Positions 1-10,683 of a DNA stretch of 64,000 nt are shown here, one piece after another. The translations under genes and the position numbers were made by a program. The first letter of the stretch is position 1. Every line of letters starts with the position of its first letter. Origin of the DNA: Rana temporaria (lineage: Eukaryota; Chordata; Amphibia; Anura; Ranidae); NCBI RefSeq assembly GCF_905171775.1, contig NC_053494.1, positions 162,348,101 to 162,412,100 of the forward strand, written 5' to 3'. The notes under the pieces were generated by a model. That model did no database searches. It saw only the letters and a list, made by a program, of their open reading frames with translations, and was not told where the DNA came from.

Positions 1-1412
1 CGACTTGCTCAAGTGTAAAGTAACAAAATAGCAGCAGTGACACCAACTGCCTTTAGTTGCTATTAAACAGCACGCACGCAGTAATAGCGACTGCGGTCAA
101 ATGCGATTTAACAGCACGCACGCAGTGACACCAACTGCCTTTAGTTGCTATTAAACAGCACGCACGCAGTAAATAACGACTGCGGTCAAATGCGATTTAA
201 CAGCACGCACGCAGTGACACCAACTGCCTTTAGTTGCTATTAAACAGCACGCACGCAGTAATAGCGACTGCGGTCAAATGCGATTTAACAGCACCGCACG
301 CAGTGCACCCAACTGCCTTTAGTCTTGCTATTAAACAGCACGCACGCAGTAATAGCGACTGCGGTCAAATGCGATTTAACAGCACGCACGCAGTGACACC
401 AACTGCCTTTAGTTGCTATTAAACAGCACGCACGCAGTAATAGCGAACTGCGGTCAAATGCGATTTAACAGCACGCACGCAGTGACACCAACTGCTTTAG
501 TTGCTATTAAACAGCACGCACGCAGTAATAGCGACTGCGGTCAATGCGATTTAACAGCACGCACGCAGTGACACAACTGCCTTTAGTTGCTATTAAACAG
601 CCGCACGCAGTAATAGCGACTGCGGTCAAATGCGATTTAACAGCACGCTGTGACACCAACTGCCTTTAGTTGCTATTAAACAGCACGCACGCAGTAATAG
701 CGACTGCGGTCAAATGCGATTTTAACAGCACGCACGCAGTGACACCAGCTGCCTTTAGTTGCTATTAAAACAGCACGCACGCAGTAATAGCGACTGCGGT
801 CAAATGCGATTTACCAGCACGCACGCAGTGACACCAACTGCCTTTAGTTGCTATTAAACAGCACGCAGCAGTAATAGCGGACTGCGGTTCAATGCGATTT
901 AACAGCCGCACGCAGTGACACCAATGCCTTTAGTTGCTATTAAACAGCACGCACGCCAGTAATAGCGACTGCGGTCAAATGCGATTTAACAGCACGCACG
1001 CAGTGACACCAACTGCCTTTAGTTGCTATTAAACAGCACGCACGCAGTAATAGCGACTGCGGTCAAATGCGATTTAACAGCACGCACGCAGTGACACCAA
1101 CTGCCTTTAGTTGCTATTAAACAGCACGCACGCAGTAATAGCGACTGCGGTCAAATGCGATTTAACAGCACGCACGCAGTGACACCAACTGCCTTTAGTT
1201 GCTATTAAACAGCACGCACGCAGTAATAGCGACTGCGGTCAAATGCGATTTAACAGCACGCACGCAGTGACACCAACTGCCTTTAGTTGCTATTAAACAG
1301 CACGCACGCAGTAATAGCGACTGCGGTCAAATGCGATTTAACAGCACGCACGCAGTGACACCAACTGCCTTTAGTTGCTATTAAACAGCACGCACGCAGT
1401 AATAGCGACTGC
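1..1412. repeat. 88-bp dimeric satellite array
   Basis: About 16 tandem copies of an 88-bp unit fill this stretch, and the array runs off the left edge. Each unit is two related 44-bp halves. Both halves begin CAGCACGCACGCAGT; one continues AATAGCGACTGCGG, the other GACACCAACTGCC. This is a two-monomer higher-order repeat. Spacing was checked at 1021 and 1109 (88 bp). Copies from about 960 to 1400 are almost identical, while copies from 160 to 960 carry scattered one-base gains and losses. Short open frames inside it are by-products of the repeat. Confidence 0.95.
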
Positions 1413-1530
1413 GTTTCTGTGCAATTCAATAGCCCAGTTGCATTAACAGCGACTGCGCTTCTGTGCAAATAAATTGCACACGTGCAGTAACAGGTAATGC
1501 GTCTGTGTGTGCAATTAACTAGCACACGTT
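1413..1530. repeat. Diverged edge of the satellite array
   Basis: The 88-bp pattern decays here. Pieces such as GCGACTGCG, TGCAATT and GCACACGT recur at irregular spacing. This looks like the diverged boundary of the array against single-copy or other repeat DNA. Confidence 0.6.
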
Positions 1531-1737
1531 AAATAACACAGAATAATTATATTTAAAGTAAATCCCTAATGCAGGCAATACAACACGTTAGAGCGCTGCA
1601 TGTAGAACAATCTCCTGCCTGATAGATAAACTAGCTGAGCTGTACAGTTTATAAATATATTGACAACGCCTAAGGATGTGAATATATTCTCTACAAACTG
1701 TACTTTTAACTATACTGACTACACTTCCTACTCTATC

Positions 1738-1815
1738 TATCTTTCTATCTATCTATCTATCTATCTAGTTAAGACACTGTGTCTCTATCTCTCTATCTCT
1801 CTCTGTCTGACTGAC
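1738..1815. repeat. (TATC)n / (TCTC)n microsatellite
   Basis: An imperfect pyrimidine-rich tract: TATC repeats at about 1738-1768, then TCTC and CTGA repeats. Confidence 0.85.
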
Positions 1816-1900
1816 TGATCTTCTCTAGAACCGCCAACACACTACACTAGGCAGCCGTGCAGGCTGCCTTTTATAGTGGGGGGCGTGTACTAATCCCCCT

Positions 1901-1947
1901 GAGCCATAATTGGCCAAAGCCACCCTGGCTTTGGCCAATTATGGCTC
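1901..1947. repeat. Perfect hairpin 1 with TTGGCCAA core
   Basis: Arms of 22 bp at 1901-1922 and 1926-1947 are exact reverse complements around a 3-base loop (CCC). Each arm carries ATTGGCCAA, which contains an inverted CCAAT-box-like sequence. Confidence 0.9.
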
Positions 1948-1955
1948 TTCGTTTT

Positions 1956-2020
1956 TTGAGCGCTGTGATTGGCCAAGCATGCGGGACATACAGCATGCTT
2001 GGCCAATCATCAGCGCTCAA
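1956..2020. repeat. Hairpin 2 with the same TTGGCCAA core
   Basis: Arms at about 1956-1982 and 1993-2020 pair with a single one-base bulge around a 10-base loop. Each arm contains GATTGGCCAAGCATGC. It lies only 8 bases after hairpin 1 and shares its core, so the two look like related units. Confidence 0.88.
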
Positions 2021-2157
2021 CGCCCCAGTGAATTATGGGACGTTTTGCGTCACTCGAATTTGGCGCGAACGACCCGTTTTGTTCGAGTTTCGACGAACGA
2101 TCGAACGACCGATGTTCGAGTCGAACATACGTTTGAATCGAACGCAGAGCTCATCCC
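2021..2157. repeat. CGAAC-rich repeat ending in GAGCTCATCCCTA
   Basis: A stretch dense in CGAAC, TTCGA and GTTCG ends at GAGCTCATCCCTA, exactly where recognisable gypsy reverse transcriptase sequence stops. Read on the minus strand the end is TAGGGATGAGC, which resembles a hAT-type terminus. A similar end, CTCATCTCTAGTA, occurs near 8391. I cannot find the opposite end. Confidence 0.4.
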
Positions 2158-3371
2158 TAGTGGAGATAATAAACCCCAGAAATTGCACGGAAGTTTTCTC
2201 AAATTCACACTTTTCATTCAGCTTTTAGGTACAGTTTGAGATCTCTGAGTTTGGTGAGAACCTTCTTGACATGGTACTGGTGCAGTTCAATTGAGGCTGA
2301 GAAAATTTGAATATCGTCTAGATACACGACTAAGAAGTCATCCAGATGTTTGCGGAAGATGTCATTGACCAGATGCTGAAAGGTGGCAGGAACATTACAA
2401 AGTCCGAAAGGCATTACGAGATATTCGTAATGCTCAAACCTAGACCTGAAGGCAGTCTTCCACTCATCTCCAGCCCTGATCCGAATAAGGTTGTAGGTGC
2501 CTCGAAGGTCCAGCTTGGAGAAAATTTGGGCTGATCAAAAACGCTGGAATATTTCCTGGATGAGAGGCAACAGGTACCTGTTTTTGACAGTTATTTTATT
2601 GAGTTCTCGAGAATCGATACAAGGTCTTAGAGAGCCATCTTTCTTTTCAGCAAAAAAGATTCCCACTCTGGCTGGGGAGGAAGACGGGCGAATAAAGTGT
2701 TTTTCATGATTTTCATCAATATATGCCTTGAAGGCCTTTAATTTGGTTTCAGACAACGGAAAAATGCGTCCGAAGGGGACCTCGGAACCGGGTAGAAGGT
2801 CAATGGGGCAGTCATACCGCCGGTGAGGTGGAAGACGGTCAGCCTGCTGTTTGTCAAAAACATCCTTGAACTCCAGGTAAACGGAGGGGACATGTTGAAG
2901 GTTTTCCGGTGGGGTATTTATAGTGGAGCAAGTGGCAACTGTAGACGTGAAACAATGTTGAGAACGATAGGAAGACGTGAAGCTAACCTCCTTCTTGAGC
3001 CAATTTATGCAGGGTTGGTGTGCCTGTAGCCAGGGAAGGCCCAAAATGATGGGAAACAGAGGAGATGGAATAAGGTCTAATCGTAGGAACTCCTGGTGTC
3101 CGGAGTCGGTAGTGGCACAGATGGTTTCAGTCTCCTGTGTGATTCGTCCAGAACGGGAGAGAGAACCATCTGCTAAATGGATTTGTAAATGGTGGTCCTT
3201 GATACAAAGAGGAACATGCAGCTTCTGAGCCAAGGTGGAATCCAGGAAGCAGCTGCAAGCTCCTGAATCAACAATGGTCGGTAAGCGGGTTGCCCCTTCC
3301 GGTAACTGTAGGGGAATAAAAAGGACAACATAAGTGTGTAATGGTAATGGAGTGCAGGTTGAGGCTTTGAC
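2158..3371 (-). pseudogene. protease and partial reverse transcriptase of degraded gypsy element
   Basis: Continues from gag. The aspartic protease motif VDSGA lies near 3265-3285. The frame returns to that of gag by about 3233, so two compensating shifts flank the gag-protease junction, consistent with an ancestral fused gag-pol frame. RT motifs FFAEKKDGSLRPC, MPFGLCN (near 2400) and the catalytic YLDD (near 2320) are visible. A nonsense TGA occupies 2535-2537 where the sister element has glycine. A frameshift near 2217 follows the YLDD block. RT-like sequence then ends at about 2158, before the connection domain and RNase H. Inactive. Confidence 0.85.
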
Positions 3372-4341
3372 TTATTGGGTCTCACTGGGAAATTGCGGAG
3401 GAAGTGGCCAAGCTCCGAAATAGAGGCCACAGGTTGGCTTGGCGCCTACGTTGTCTTTCCTCGAAGGTAAGCAGGAGCTCGGACCAGACCAAAGCTGCAT
3501 AGGCTCAGGATCAGGAAAGGAGGTGGTTGGAGGAGCCGAGGGAGGCAGTGGTGCTGGGGTTGGCCTCAGAGGTATCCAGTTGGGGCGAGCAGCTTGAAAA
3601 CGCTCGGAGCGCCGCTGCCATAGGCGCCTGTCTAACTGGGTAGCGGACTGAATCAAGTCTTCCAGGGAGGCGGGAGTGTCAGTCCTCGCCAACTCATCCT
3701 TAAGGGCTTCCAAGAGTCCCTGGCGGAACTGGTATTTCAAAGCTGCTTCATTCCAACCCGTGTCAGCTGACCACTTTCGGAACTCGGCAGTGTAATCCTC
3801 AACAGGTCTCCTCCCTTGGATAAGATTATGGAGGGTGGCTTCGGCCGTGGCTGTGCGCTGAGGATCGTCGTACAATTTTGCCATATGCTCGAAGAAAGTA
3901 TCTATAGTGTCCAGTATCGGATTTCTTTGCTCCATTAAGCAGTGGGCCCATGCTTGTGGCTCCTCTGCCAGAAGGGATATCACAAACCCCACCTTCACGG
4001 CTTCTGAACAGAAGGTTCTGGGTTGGAGGGCTAGGTACAGTAAGCAAGCATTCTTAAAGGCTCGATACTTCCTGCGATCGCCTGCGAATCGCTCAGGAGT
4101 GGGAACCCGAGGTTCAGGGTGAGTCACCACCATGGCCGGGCTTGAGGAAGTCTGAGATGTCGAAGCCCCAGTGGGTGGTGCCACAGGTGGAGGTGAGGGC
4201 CCAGGAGAACCGGCTAATTGCTGGATACGGCCGTCAATCTGCATATATCCTTCTTGTAGTTTTTTGTACAGCTTCGGTAAGAGCAGAGACCTGCTGGCAG
4301 AGGGTCTTGAAAGGTGAGCATGCCCTGTCAGCCTCAGACAT
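3372..4341 (-). pseudogene. gag region of degraded gypsy element
   Basis: Retrotransposon capsid precursor, Tf1/sushi type. The start codon is taken at 4341 because it aligns with the start of the second element's Gag. The reading frame is lost by one extra A in an A run near 4255-4262, is open from about 4244 to 3372, and shifts again near 3420. The conserved stretch RVPTPERFAGDRRKYRAFKN lies early in Gag. The zinc knuckle near 3420-3440 is degenerate: the second cysteine of the CxxC pair is replaced and the final cysteine is absent. The gene is not functional. Confidence 0.85.
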
Positions 4342-4356
4342 CTGGCTGGTTTGTAC

Positions 4357-4721
4357 TGTCAGGTACGTACTTACGACCCAGAGCACTCCACCCCCTGGAG
4401 TTGAGACAGGGGAGGAAGGCGCGAGGAGGCACCGGTACCAGCAAGTTAGTTGGACTTGATAGCAGGTGCTGGACAGAAGACTGGGCCGGTGGTACGTAGA
4501 TCAGGCAGCAAGACAGCTTCAGGTACACAGAGCAAGTTTCTGGGGCAAGACTGGAAGCGGGTCCGGAGTGCAAGCCGAGGGTCAAGGGCAGGAGAAGGTA
4601 GCAAGTCCAGAGACAATAATAAACACATTGCGTCCTGTGGGGAAATACAACCTAAGAATAAGGGAAATCAGGCTACAGTCTTCTACGACCAAGGCAAAAT
4701 GGCGGCGGTGATAGTATCACA
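4357..4721 (-). mobile_element. Putative 5' LTR of the degraded gypsy element
   Basis: The inner end (minus-strand ...CCTGACA at 4357) sits 15 bases before the gag start, as in the better copy. The outer end is uncertain. TG...CA ends fit 4721, but a TGT...ACA LTR extending to about 4947 is also possible. No second LTR remains for comparison. Confidence 0.5.
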
Positions 4722-4879
4722 TCTGCTATAACATATGCACTTCGGTCCCCCTTATCCCACCAAACATGGCCACCGGTCACATCCACTAGAGTGGATGGGC
4801 TTCTGTCCTCAGATCACACCAAAAATGGCCGCCGATATACAGGACACAGTGCTGTGATAAAAGGGAGGTGGTTGTGTCG

Positions 4880-5600
4880 TTCAGGACGCTCCTAGATGAC
4901 GTCAGGTCGACGAAACCGGTTGAGCGATCAGACAGAACGCTACAACACTTCCGTTTTTACATGTAAATGACATGCTCTGTTAAACCCACTAAATTGTGAG
5001 TACTCATTTGACTATATAATAAAAGTTTAACATTTTAAAATGTTATTACACTATTTGGGACCCTTTTTCTCCTTCATATGGGATAATTACTAGGAGCACC
5101 ACCAGGATCACAGCAGGACGTATTATTGCCAGAGTGCTGCACAGTGGCATACACTGTGAACGCTGTAGACCCCAAGAGGGGATGAAAATCCGGTGAGTGC
5201 GGGCCACATTGGAGCACAGTTTGAGGTGGTCACTGTGTGAAATAAGGAACTAGAAGTTCACAAAGCACAAAGCACTTTTTCACTTCATTTTTATATTTAT
5301 TTTTATTTTTAATTTCCTTCTGTCATTTATTTTATGTATACGTTTGGATTGGGGAGTATTAATCCATACACAGCACCTAAGACTTTTATATTTAGCACTA
5401 AGGTCTTTTATTAACGTGCACCATTGCATTTATTTGGTCTTTTTATTGTATTTATGGTTTTTCACTAATAAGCACAGGTGCACTTTACTAAACTTCATAC
5501 CAAAAGGGTAAAATCACTACCCATATTACTCACATTGCACTTTTACATATATGTATTAATTAATGTAGCGCCATTTCTACCTTCAACCTCACTCAATCTT
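4880..5600 (+). other. Retroelement-like non-coding sequence with hammerhead-like motif
   Basis: GATGACGTC at 4895-4903, then a short loop and GACGAAAC near 4909-4916, form a stem followed by GAAAC. This resembles a hammerhead core but has one extra base before the stem and an imperfect first box. Downstream is AT-rich sequence with an AATAAAA near 5022. The overall layout resembles non-coding ends of Penelope-like or LINE-like retroelements. No protein domain is present, so the family is a guess. Confidence 0.3.
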
Positions 5601-7100
5601 TTATCCCCCCCCGGTTCAGTTCGCAGCAGAACAGGCAAAAAATTTGTTCAACAGTGCTAATTGAAAAGTTTAATATGCAAGTTATTGCCATAAAAAAAGT
5701 GTTTGGGGACCTGGGTCCTGCCCCAGGGGACATGTAACAATACAAAAAAAAGTTTTAAAAAAGGCAGTTTTTTCGGGAGCAGTGATTTTAATAATGCTTA
5801 AAGTTAAACAATAAAAGTGAAATATTCCTTTAAATTTCGTATCTGGGGGGTGTGTATAGTATGCCATGTTTCCCTTGTTTATAACAGTCTCTGCACACAA
5901 TTCAATTTCTAAAGGAAAAAAAGTAATTTAAAACTACTCGCGACTATAATGAATTGTCTGGTCCTGGCAATACAGATAAAAGTAATTGAAAAATTAAAAT
6001 GCGTGGGGGTCCCCCCCAAAATTCCATTACCAGGCCCTTCAGGTCTGATATGGATTTTAAAATAAAAAATAAATGGCATGGGGTTCCTCCCAAAAATCAA
6101 TACCAGACCCTTATCCGAGCATGCAACCGGGCAGGCCGCAGAAAAGAGGGGTTACGAGAGAGAGCCCCACCTCCTGAACCGTACCAGGCCACATGCCCTA
6201 AACATGATTGATGGGGACAAGGGCCTCATCCCCACAACCCTTGCCCGGTGGTTGTGGGGGTCTGCGGCGAGGGGGCTTATCAGAATCTGGAAGCCCCCTT
6301 TAACAAAGGGGACCCCCAGATCCTGGCCCCTCCTTGTGAATTGGTAAGGGGTACCCCTACCATTTTACAAAAAAAAAGTGTCAAAATGTTAAAAATTACA
6401 GGAGATGGCTTGGGACAAGTCCTTTGTTAAAAATAAAAAAAAGATTGCAGCGATGTAATCTATTCTCGATCTCCAGTGATGTAATCCATTCTCTGTATCC
6501 AGTGATGATCTCCAGCAATGATCTCCAGCCAGGATACGGCGCACACGATCCTACCTCCACCGGAGGCACCCGACGAATGACGAACGAGGAATGACGTGCT
6601 GCCAGCCTGACAGCTCTTATAAAGCTGAGGGCAGGGCCAGAGAAGCAAGGGGAATCGCCGGGGTTACCCAGTGACGTCTACGAGTGACCCTGCCTCCCTC
6701 TGATGCAACGAAAACCTGTGTTGTGTCAGAGGGGGCAGGGTAATCCGTACACATCAGTGGGTATCCCTGGCGATTCCCCTTGCCTCTCTGGCCATACCCT
6801 CAGCTATATAGGAGCTGTCAGGCTGGTGATGTGTCATTCGTCAGGAGCCTCCGGTGGAGGCAGGATCGCTGGAGATCATCGCTGGAGATCAAGAATGGAT
6901 TACATTGCTGGAGATCGAGAATGAATTACATCGCTGGAATCTTTTTTTTATTTAACATTTTTAATAACTTGTCCCAAGCTGTTTCCTGTCATTTTTAACA
7001 CTTTTTTTTGTGAAATAGTAGGGTACATTACCCCTTACATATTCACATTGGGGGGGCGGGATCTGCGGGCCCCTGTTGTTAAAGGGGGCTTCAAGGGTTC
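5600..7100. mobile_element. Foldback element, asymmetric palindrome centred near 6710
   Basis: Sequence from about 6290 to 6705 reappears as its reverse complement from about 6715 to 7100. Matching landmarks include AGCCTGACAGCTC, AAGGGGAATCGCC, CTCGATCTCCAG, GCTTGGGACAAGT and AAGGGGTA. The left side continues outward to about 5600 with blocks such as CCATTACCAGGCCC and AATCTGGAAGCCCCCTTT. The same blocks occur in the large palindrome at 40446-42222, so the two are one superfamily. The right arm looks truncated. No transposase is visible. Confidence 0.7.
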
Positions 7101-7726
7101 CGATAGCAAGTTGAGTCAGTAACAGGAAATCCAATAACAAACAGAACAGGAAATCAATAACACAAATAGCAGTTGAAGATCATCCAGCAAACTAGAGGCT
7201 GATGCTGCTGGCTTTAAATAGTGGCACTGGGAGCCAGAATCTGTCACGGCAATGTGTGCGCCTTGGCACTTGCACTTTTGTTTTAGCGACTGTTTGTGTC
7301 CGTGCACACATGCACATTTACATTCGCAAACTCTGTGATGCCAATCTGCTATGGCGTTGGGCATTAGCAGATGTGCACATTTTTCTGCAAACTGTTCTGA
7401 CACAAATGAGCAGCTGACGATTATCAGGTTGTGGCCTTCAGGTATACTTAGACTGGCATCTTTTATTGGGCCTTAAAAATGTAATTGCTACCAAAAAATG
7501 TGCTTTGTGTTTATGCGTTTTGGCCTATTCGAGTAGCTTTGTAATGTCTTGTAATTTCTTTTGCTTTCCCAAAGGAAACTAAAGCTTCTGTGTTGATGTG
7601 GCCCGTGAAAACAAAACAATGGCAGTCAGAAACAATTAGGAGTCATGATCTGTAAAAAATAAAGAGGCTGCAGCAAAAAGATATAACAAAGGATGAATAA
7701 AGCTTACCTCCCAACATAATCCCTAA
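7101..7726. other. Unassigned; possible LTR fragment
   Basis: No coding signal. A stretch near 7190-7260 has a TATA-like CTTTAAATAG and a TGTCACGGC, reminiscent of the gypsy LTRs elsewhere in this window, but I see no paired LTR or internal domain. The remainder is unremarkable. Confidence 0.2.
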
Positions 7727-8217
7727 GGCCCCGTACACACCATAGAATCCATCCGCAGATAAATCCCAGCAAATGGGTTTCAGCGGATAGATCCTATGGT
7801 GTGTACACGCCAACGGATCTGTTTCCGCGGATATATCTCCCCTGGGATGGATTCCAGCAGATCGAATATTTGCTGACATGCAGAACATATCCATCTGCTG
7901 GAGTCCATCCCAACGGATGGATCCGCTGGTCTGTACAGACTCACCGGATCCATCCATCCGAAGGGATCCCCCGCATGCGTCGTAATGATTCGACGCATGC
8001 GTGGAATTTCTTATATGACAGCGTCGCGCACGTCGCTGCGTCATCATCGCGGCGACGGCGCGACACGTCATCGCCAGAGGATTTCGGCGCGGATTTCAAT
8101 GCGATGGTGTGTACATGCCATCGCATAGAAATCCGCGGAAATCCTCGAGAGGATTTATCCGTGGAAACGGTCCGCTGGACCGTATCCGCGGATAAATCCT
8201 CTCGTGTGTATGGGGCC
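7727..8217. mobile_element. Harbinger-type MITE with TAA target duplication
   Basis: Ends GGCCCCGTACACAC and GTGTGTATGGGGCC are inverted repeats, and the element is flanked by TAA at 7724-7726 and 8218-8220. It is 491 bp with several internal inverted blocks (for example ATCCGCGGAT) and no transposase. A three-base TWA-like target duplication is the mark of PIF/Harbinger elements. Open frames of 140 aa inside it are by-products of the inverted sequence. Confidence 0.85.
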
Positions 8218-8571
8218 TAAGATACACAACATTTGGCTACATACACCTGACCTATGCACAAAGACCAGGCAGTACACTATGGTTACAAAGAATTTAGTTT
8301 GGCGACTGCCATTTTTACCTGGGACTGCAAACCTGGAACACTTTTTAAACCTGAACATTTTTTAACCTTTGGCTGTGGTGAACCTGAACCTCATCTCTAG
8401 TACTACACAGAGGTGCTTGTTTTCCCTTTTTTTTTCTGGATGTTTTTTCTATGTATGCTATTGGTTGGTGTTTGGCACACTCTACAAATACTCATATGTT
8501 TATTACATATTCATTTTTAAGAATGACAACTGTTAGTTGAATTGGCTACCATATCATGGTTATGGCCAATA
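8218..8571. other. No gene seen
   Basis: AT-rich sequence. CTCATCTCTAGTA near 8391 resembles the repeat end at about 2150. Confidence 0.4.
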
Positions 8572-8672
8572 CCTTATGGCAGACCTGGCAAACTACGGCC
8601 CGCGGGCCGTATACGGCCCGGCGGACCTTTTTAATCCGGCCCCCACCGCCGAAATCGCCGCCGCTGCCACGT

Positions 8673-8912
8673 TAATCACTGCGGCGGGGAACATTACAGA
8701 CAGCGTTCGTTTGAACAGCTGTTTTCCCCGCCGCGCATAGACACTCCCCCTTGGACGGATCTGTCCAATCGCGAGCAAGGGGGGAGTCACATAGACACTC
8801 CCCCTTGCTCGCGATTGGACAGATCCGTCCAAGGGGGAGTGTCTATGCGCAGCGGGGAAAACAGCTGTTCAAACGAACGCTGTCTGTAATGTTCCCTGCC
8901 GTGGTGATAACA
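8673..8912. repeat. 240-bp near-perfect inverted repeat inside the hAT element
   Basis: Two arms of about 115 bp, with few mismatches, face each other around a short spacer near 8790. Landmarks appear in both orientations: CATTACAGACAGCGTTCG, GAACAGCTGTTTTCCCC, CATAGACACTCCCCCTTG, CGGATCTGTCCAATCGCGAG. Confidence 0.93.
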
Positions 8913-10683
8913 GTAGGCAGCATGGGCGTCCGCTGGTATGGGCAAGGTGTCTGCACACAGACAGTGAGATTCCTGAGCAGTCCTTGCAGGCACGGCGGGG
9001 AGGAGAGGGGGGGCACCAGATGCGAGCTGCACTATGCCAGAACACTCAGGAGAAGCTCTTCAGCATCTTATCTTGCCCAGCTGTCACACTACCCCGTGTT
9101 CTGAACTCTTATACAGCCCACACACTGAACTGAGTGGCCTCATTCTCTGTAGCTGCAGCCGTACCAAACAGGAGAAGGACGATCCCCCCAGGTTTGGCTG
9201 CTGTCCAAGTCAGAGTGATCAGTCAGAGCAGCAGTGAGGGTGGCGGAGCAGAAGAAGATAACGTTCTCTCAGCAGCCCTGTCCAGCCCAGCAGTCACCAG
9301 AACTCACCCAGGCCAGCTAAGAAGTTCCTGAATCAAGCCTTGGAAGCTGCCAGGTGAAATGCCAACTTATATTTGTAGAACAAGTTAGGTTAGTGTCAGC
9401 TTGTTTCTGTGCCTTGGTCTGTCTGTAATCAGTGTTTGCAGATTACTGTTTAATTATCAGTATCCAGCAAACTCTGATAAGACCCCAGACCAGGACAATT
9501 CTACTACTTCCCAGGCTCATTACAATCTGTAATGGACATTATTTAAGGCTAGATGTTTTGAAGGCAAAGGAGGTGAGCATCTGCAAAAATTCATGTCTGA
9601 CCAAGCATGTGATCAGTTACAAATTATTTAAGTTCAGTTTACAATTGTCTAAAAATCTCTCTTGCTCAGTATAAATCATTTTGGGCATTCTGTATGTTAG
9701 CTGTTAATTTTTTACAAGAATCTGTATTTTAGGCTAACTGAAGACACTCAAAATTAGCACAGTTTGGCATCTTCACCCTGGTCACCAGATAACCTTGTCC
9801 CGGCACTGGCAGCATTGCAAGGTCAGTGTCACTGGGCACAATAGGAGACAGTAGCATTTGTATGGCCACAAAGAGTTATATGGACAGAATATCATCTTTA
9901 TGCCATTGTGCCCATATAACTGCTATTGTGCCTAATATAGATGATGTTGCACCCATATAGAGCACACCAGAATCTATATGGGCACTAAAGCAGCTATATG
10001 GGCATAACAGCATAAAGATGCTTTTGTGTCCATATAGATTTTAAAATCTCCACTGGGCTGGAGCCAATGCTGCACCATGCAGGTGTAGTTTTTTTTGTAA
10101 TGGATTGATTGCTTAATTGCATGTTTATTTATACCTTTACTTGCTGTGGTCGCTCGCAGCATATTTTTCATGGTTCTGCATGTGGCTCAGATCGCTACAG
10201 CAAATCCAGGTACACTCTCTCCCCAAAAAGTGCCAAATGTGGCAGAGGAAGGGAGGAGGGTGCAAACAAGTGGAGCTTCCCCTTTTGGGTCGAGCTCTGC
10301 ATTAAAACTGCCACAAGCCACCAATAAGGAGGGTAGATTGAAAGTAGAATTCCAGCTTACGCTAGCCTTAAAAACTTCCCCTGCCCCCTTACCCCTAACA
10401 CCTATGCGGACTAACCTATTTTCAGACTGTTCCAATCTGGTCATGTTATCTCACCTGTGTGATCCAGCAGCGTATGCAGGGGAGAGGAGCGAGCACCAAT
10501 AACAACTGTGACATGGGAATCGATGGGTGACATCTGCTCATCAGGCTTTATCAAGCCATCGCCAAGCACTTTCTCCCATGTAGCCGCTGTTGACTGACAA
10601 AGGTAAGATCACACGACCAGACCTTAAAATGTTGCCCCCCTCTGGAAAAAAGTTCTGCAGACGCCCATGGTAGGCAGGGCAGC

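Larger units (their letters stand above)
2158..4721 (-). mobile_element. Degenerate Ty3/gypsy chromovirus-like element, 3' truncated
   Basis: A minus-strand copy with LTR (about 4357-4721), gag, protease and the first half of reverse transcriptase. RNase H, integrase and the 3' LTR are missing. It is related to the well-preserved element at 55632-61329: gag starts the same short distance after the LTR, and the protein motifs align throughout. Sequence homologous to RT can be followed to about 2158, where the CGAAC-rich repeat begins. Truncation by a later insertion or deletion is the likely cause. Confidence 0.85.

Noticed and set aside
1..1412. CRISPR-like repeat array
   Set aside because: The units are contiguous 44/88-bp monomers without unique spacers, in vertebrate DNA.
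4850..4865. TATA box and self-priming site in the degraded gypsy LTR
   Set aside because: The TTTTATCAC candidate gives no downstream match to the bases following that LTR, and the LTR end is uncertain.
7643..8220. Frames of 139-142 aa on both strands
   Set aside because: They lie within a palindromic Harbinger-type MITE.
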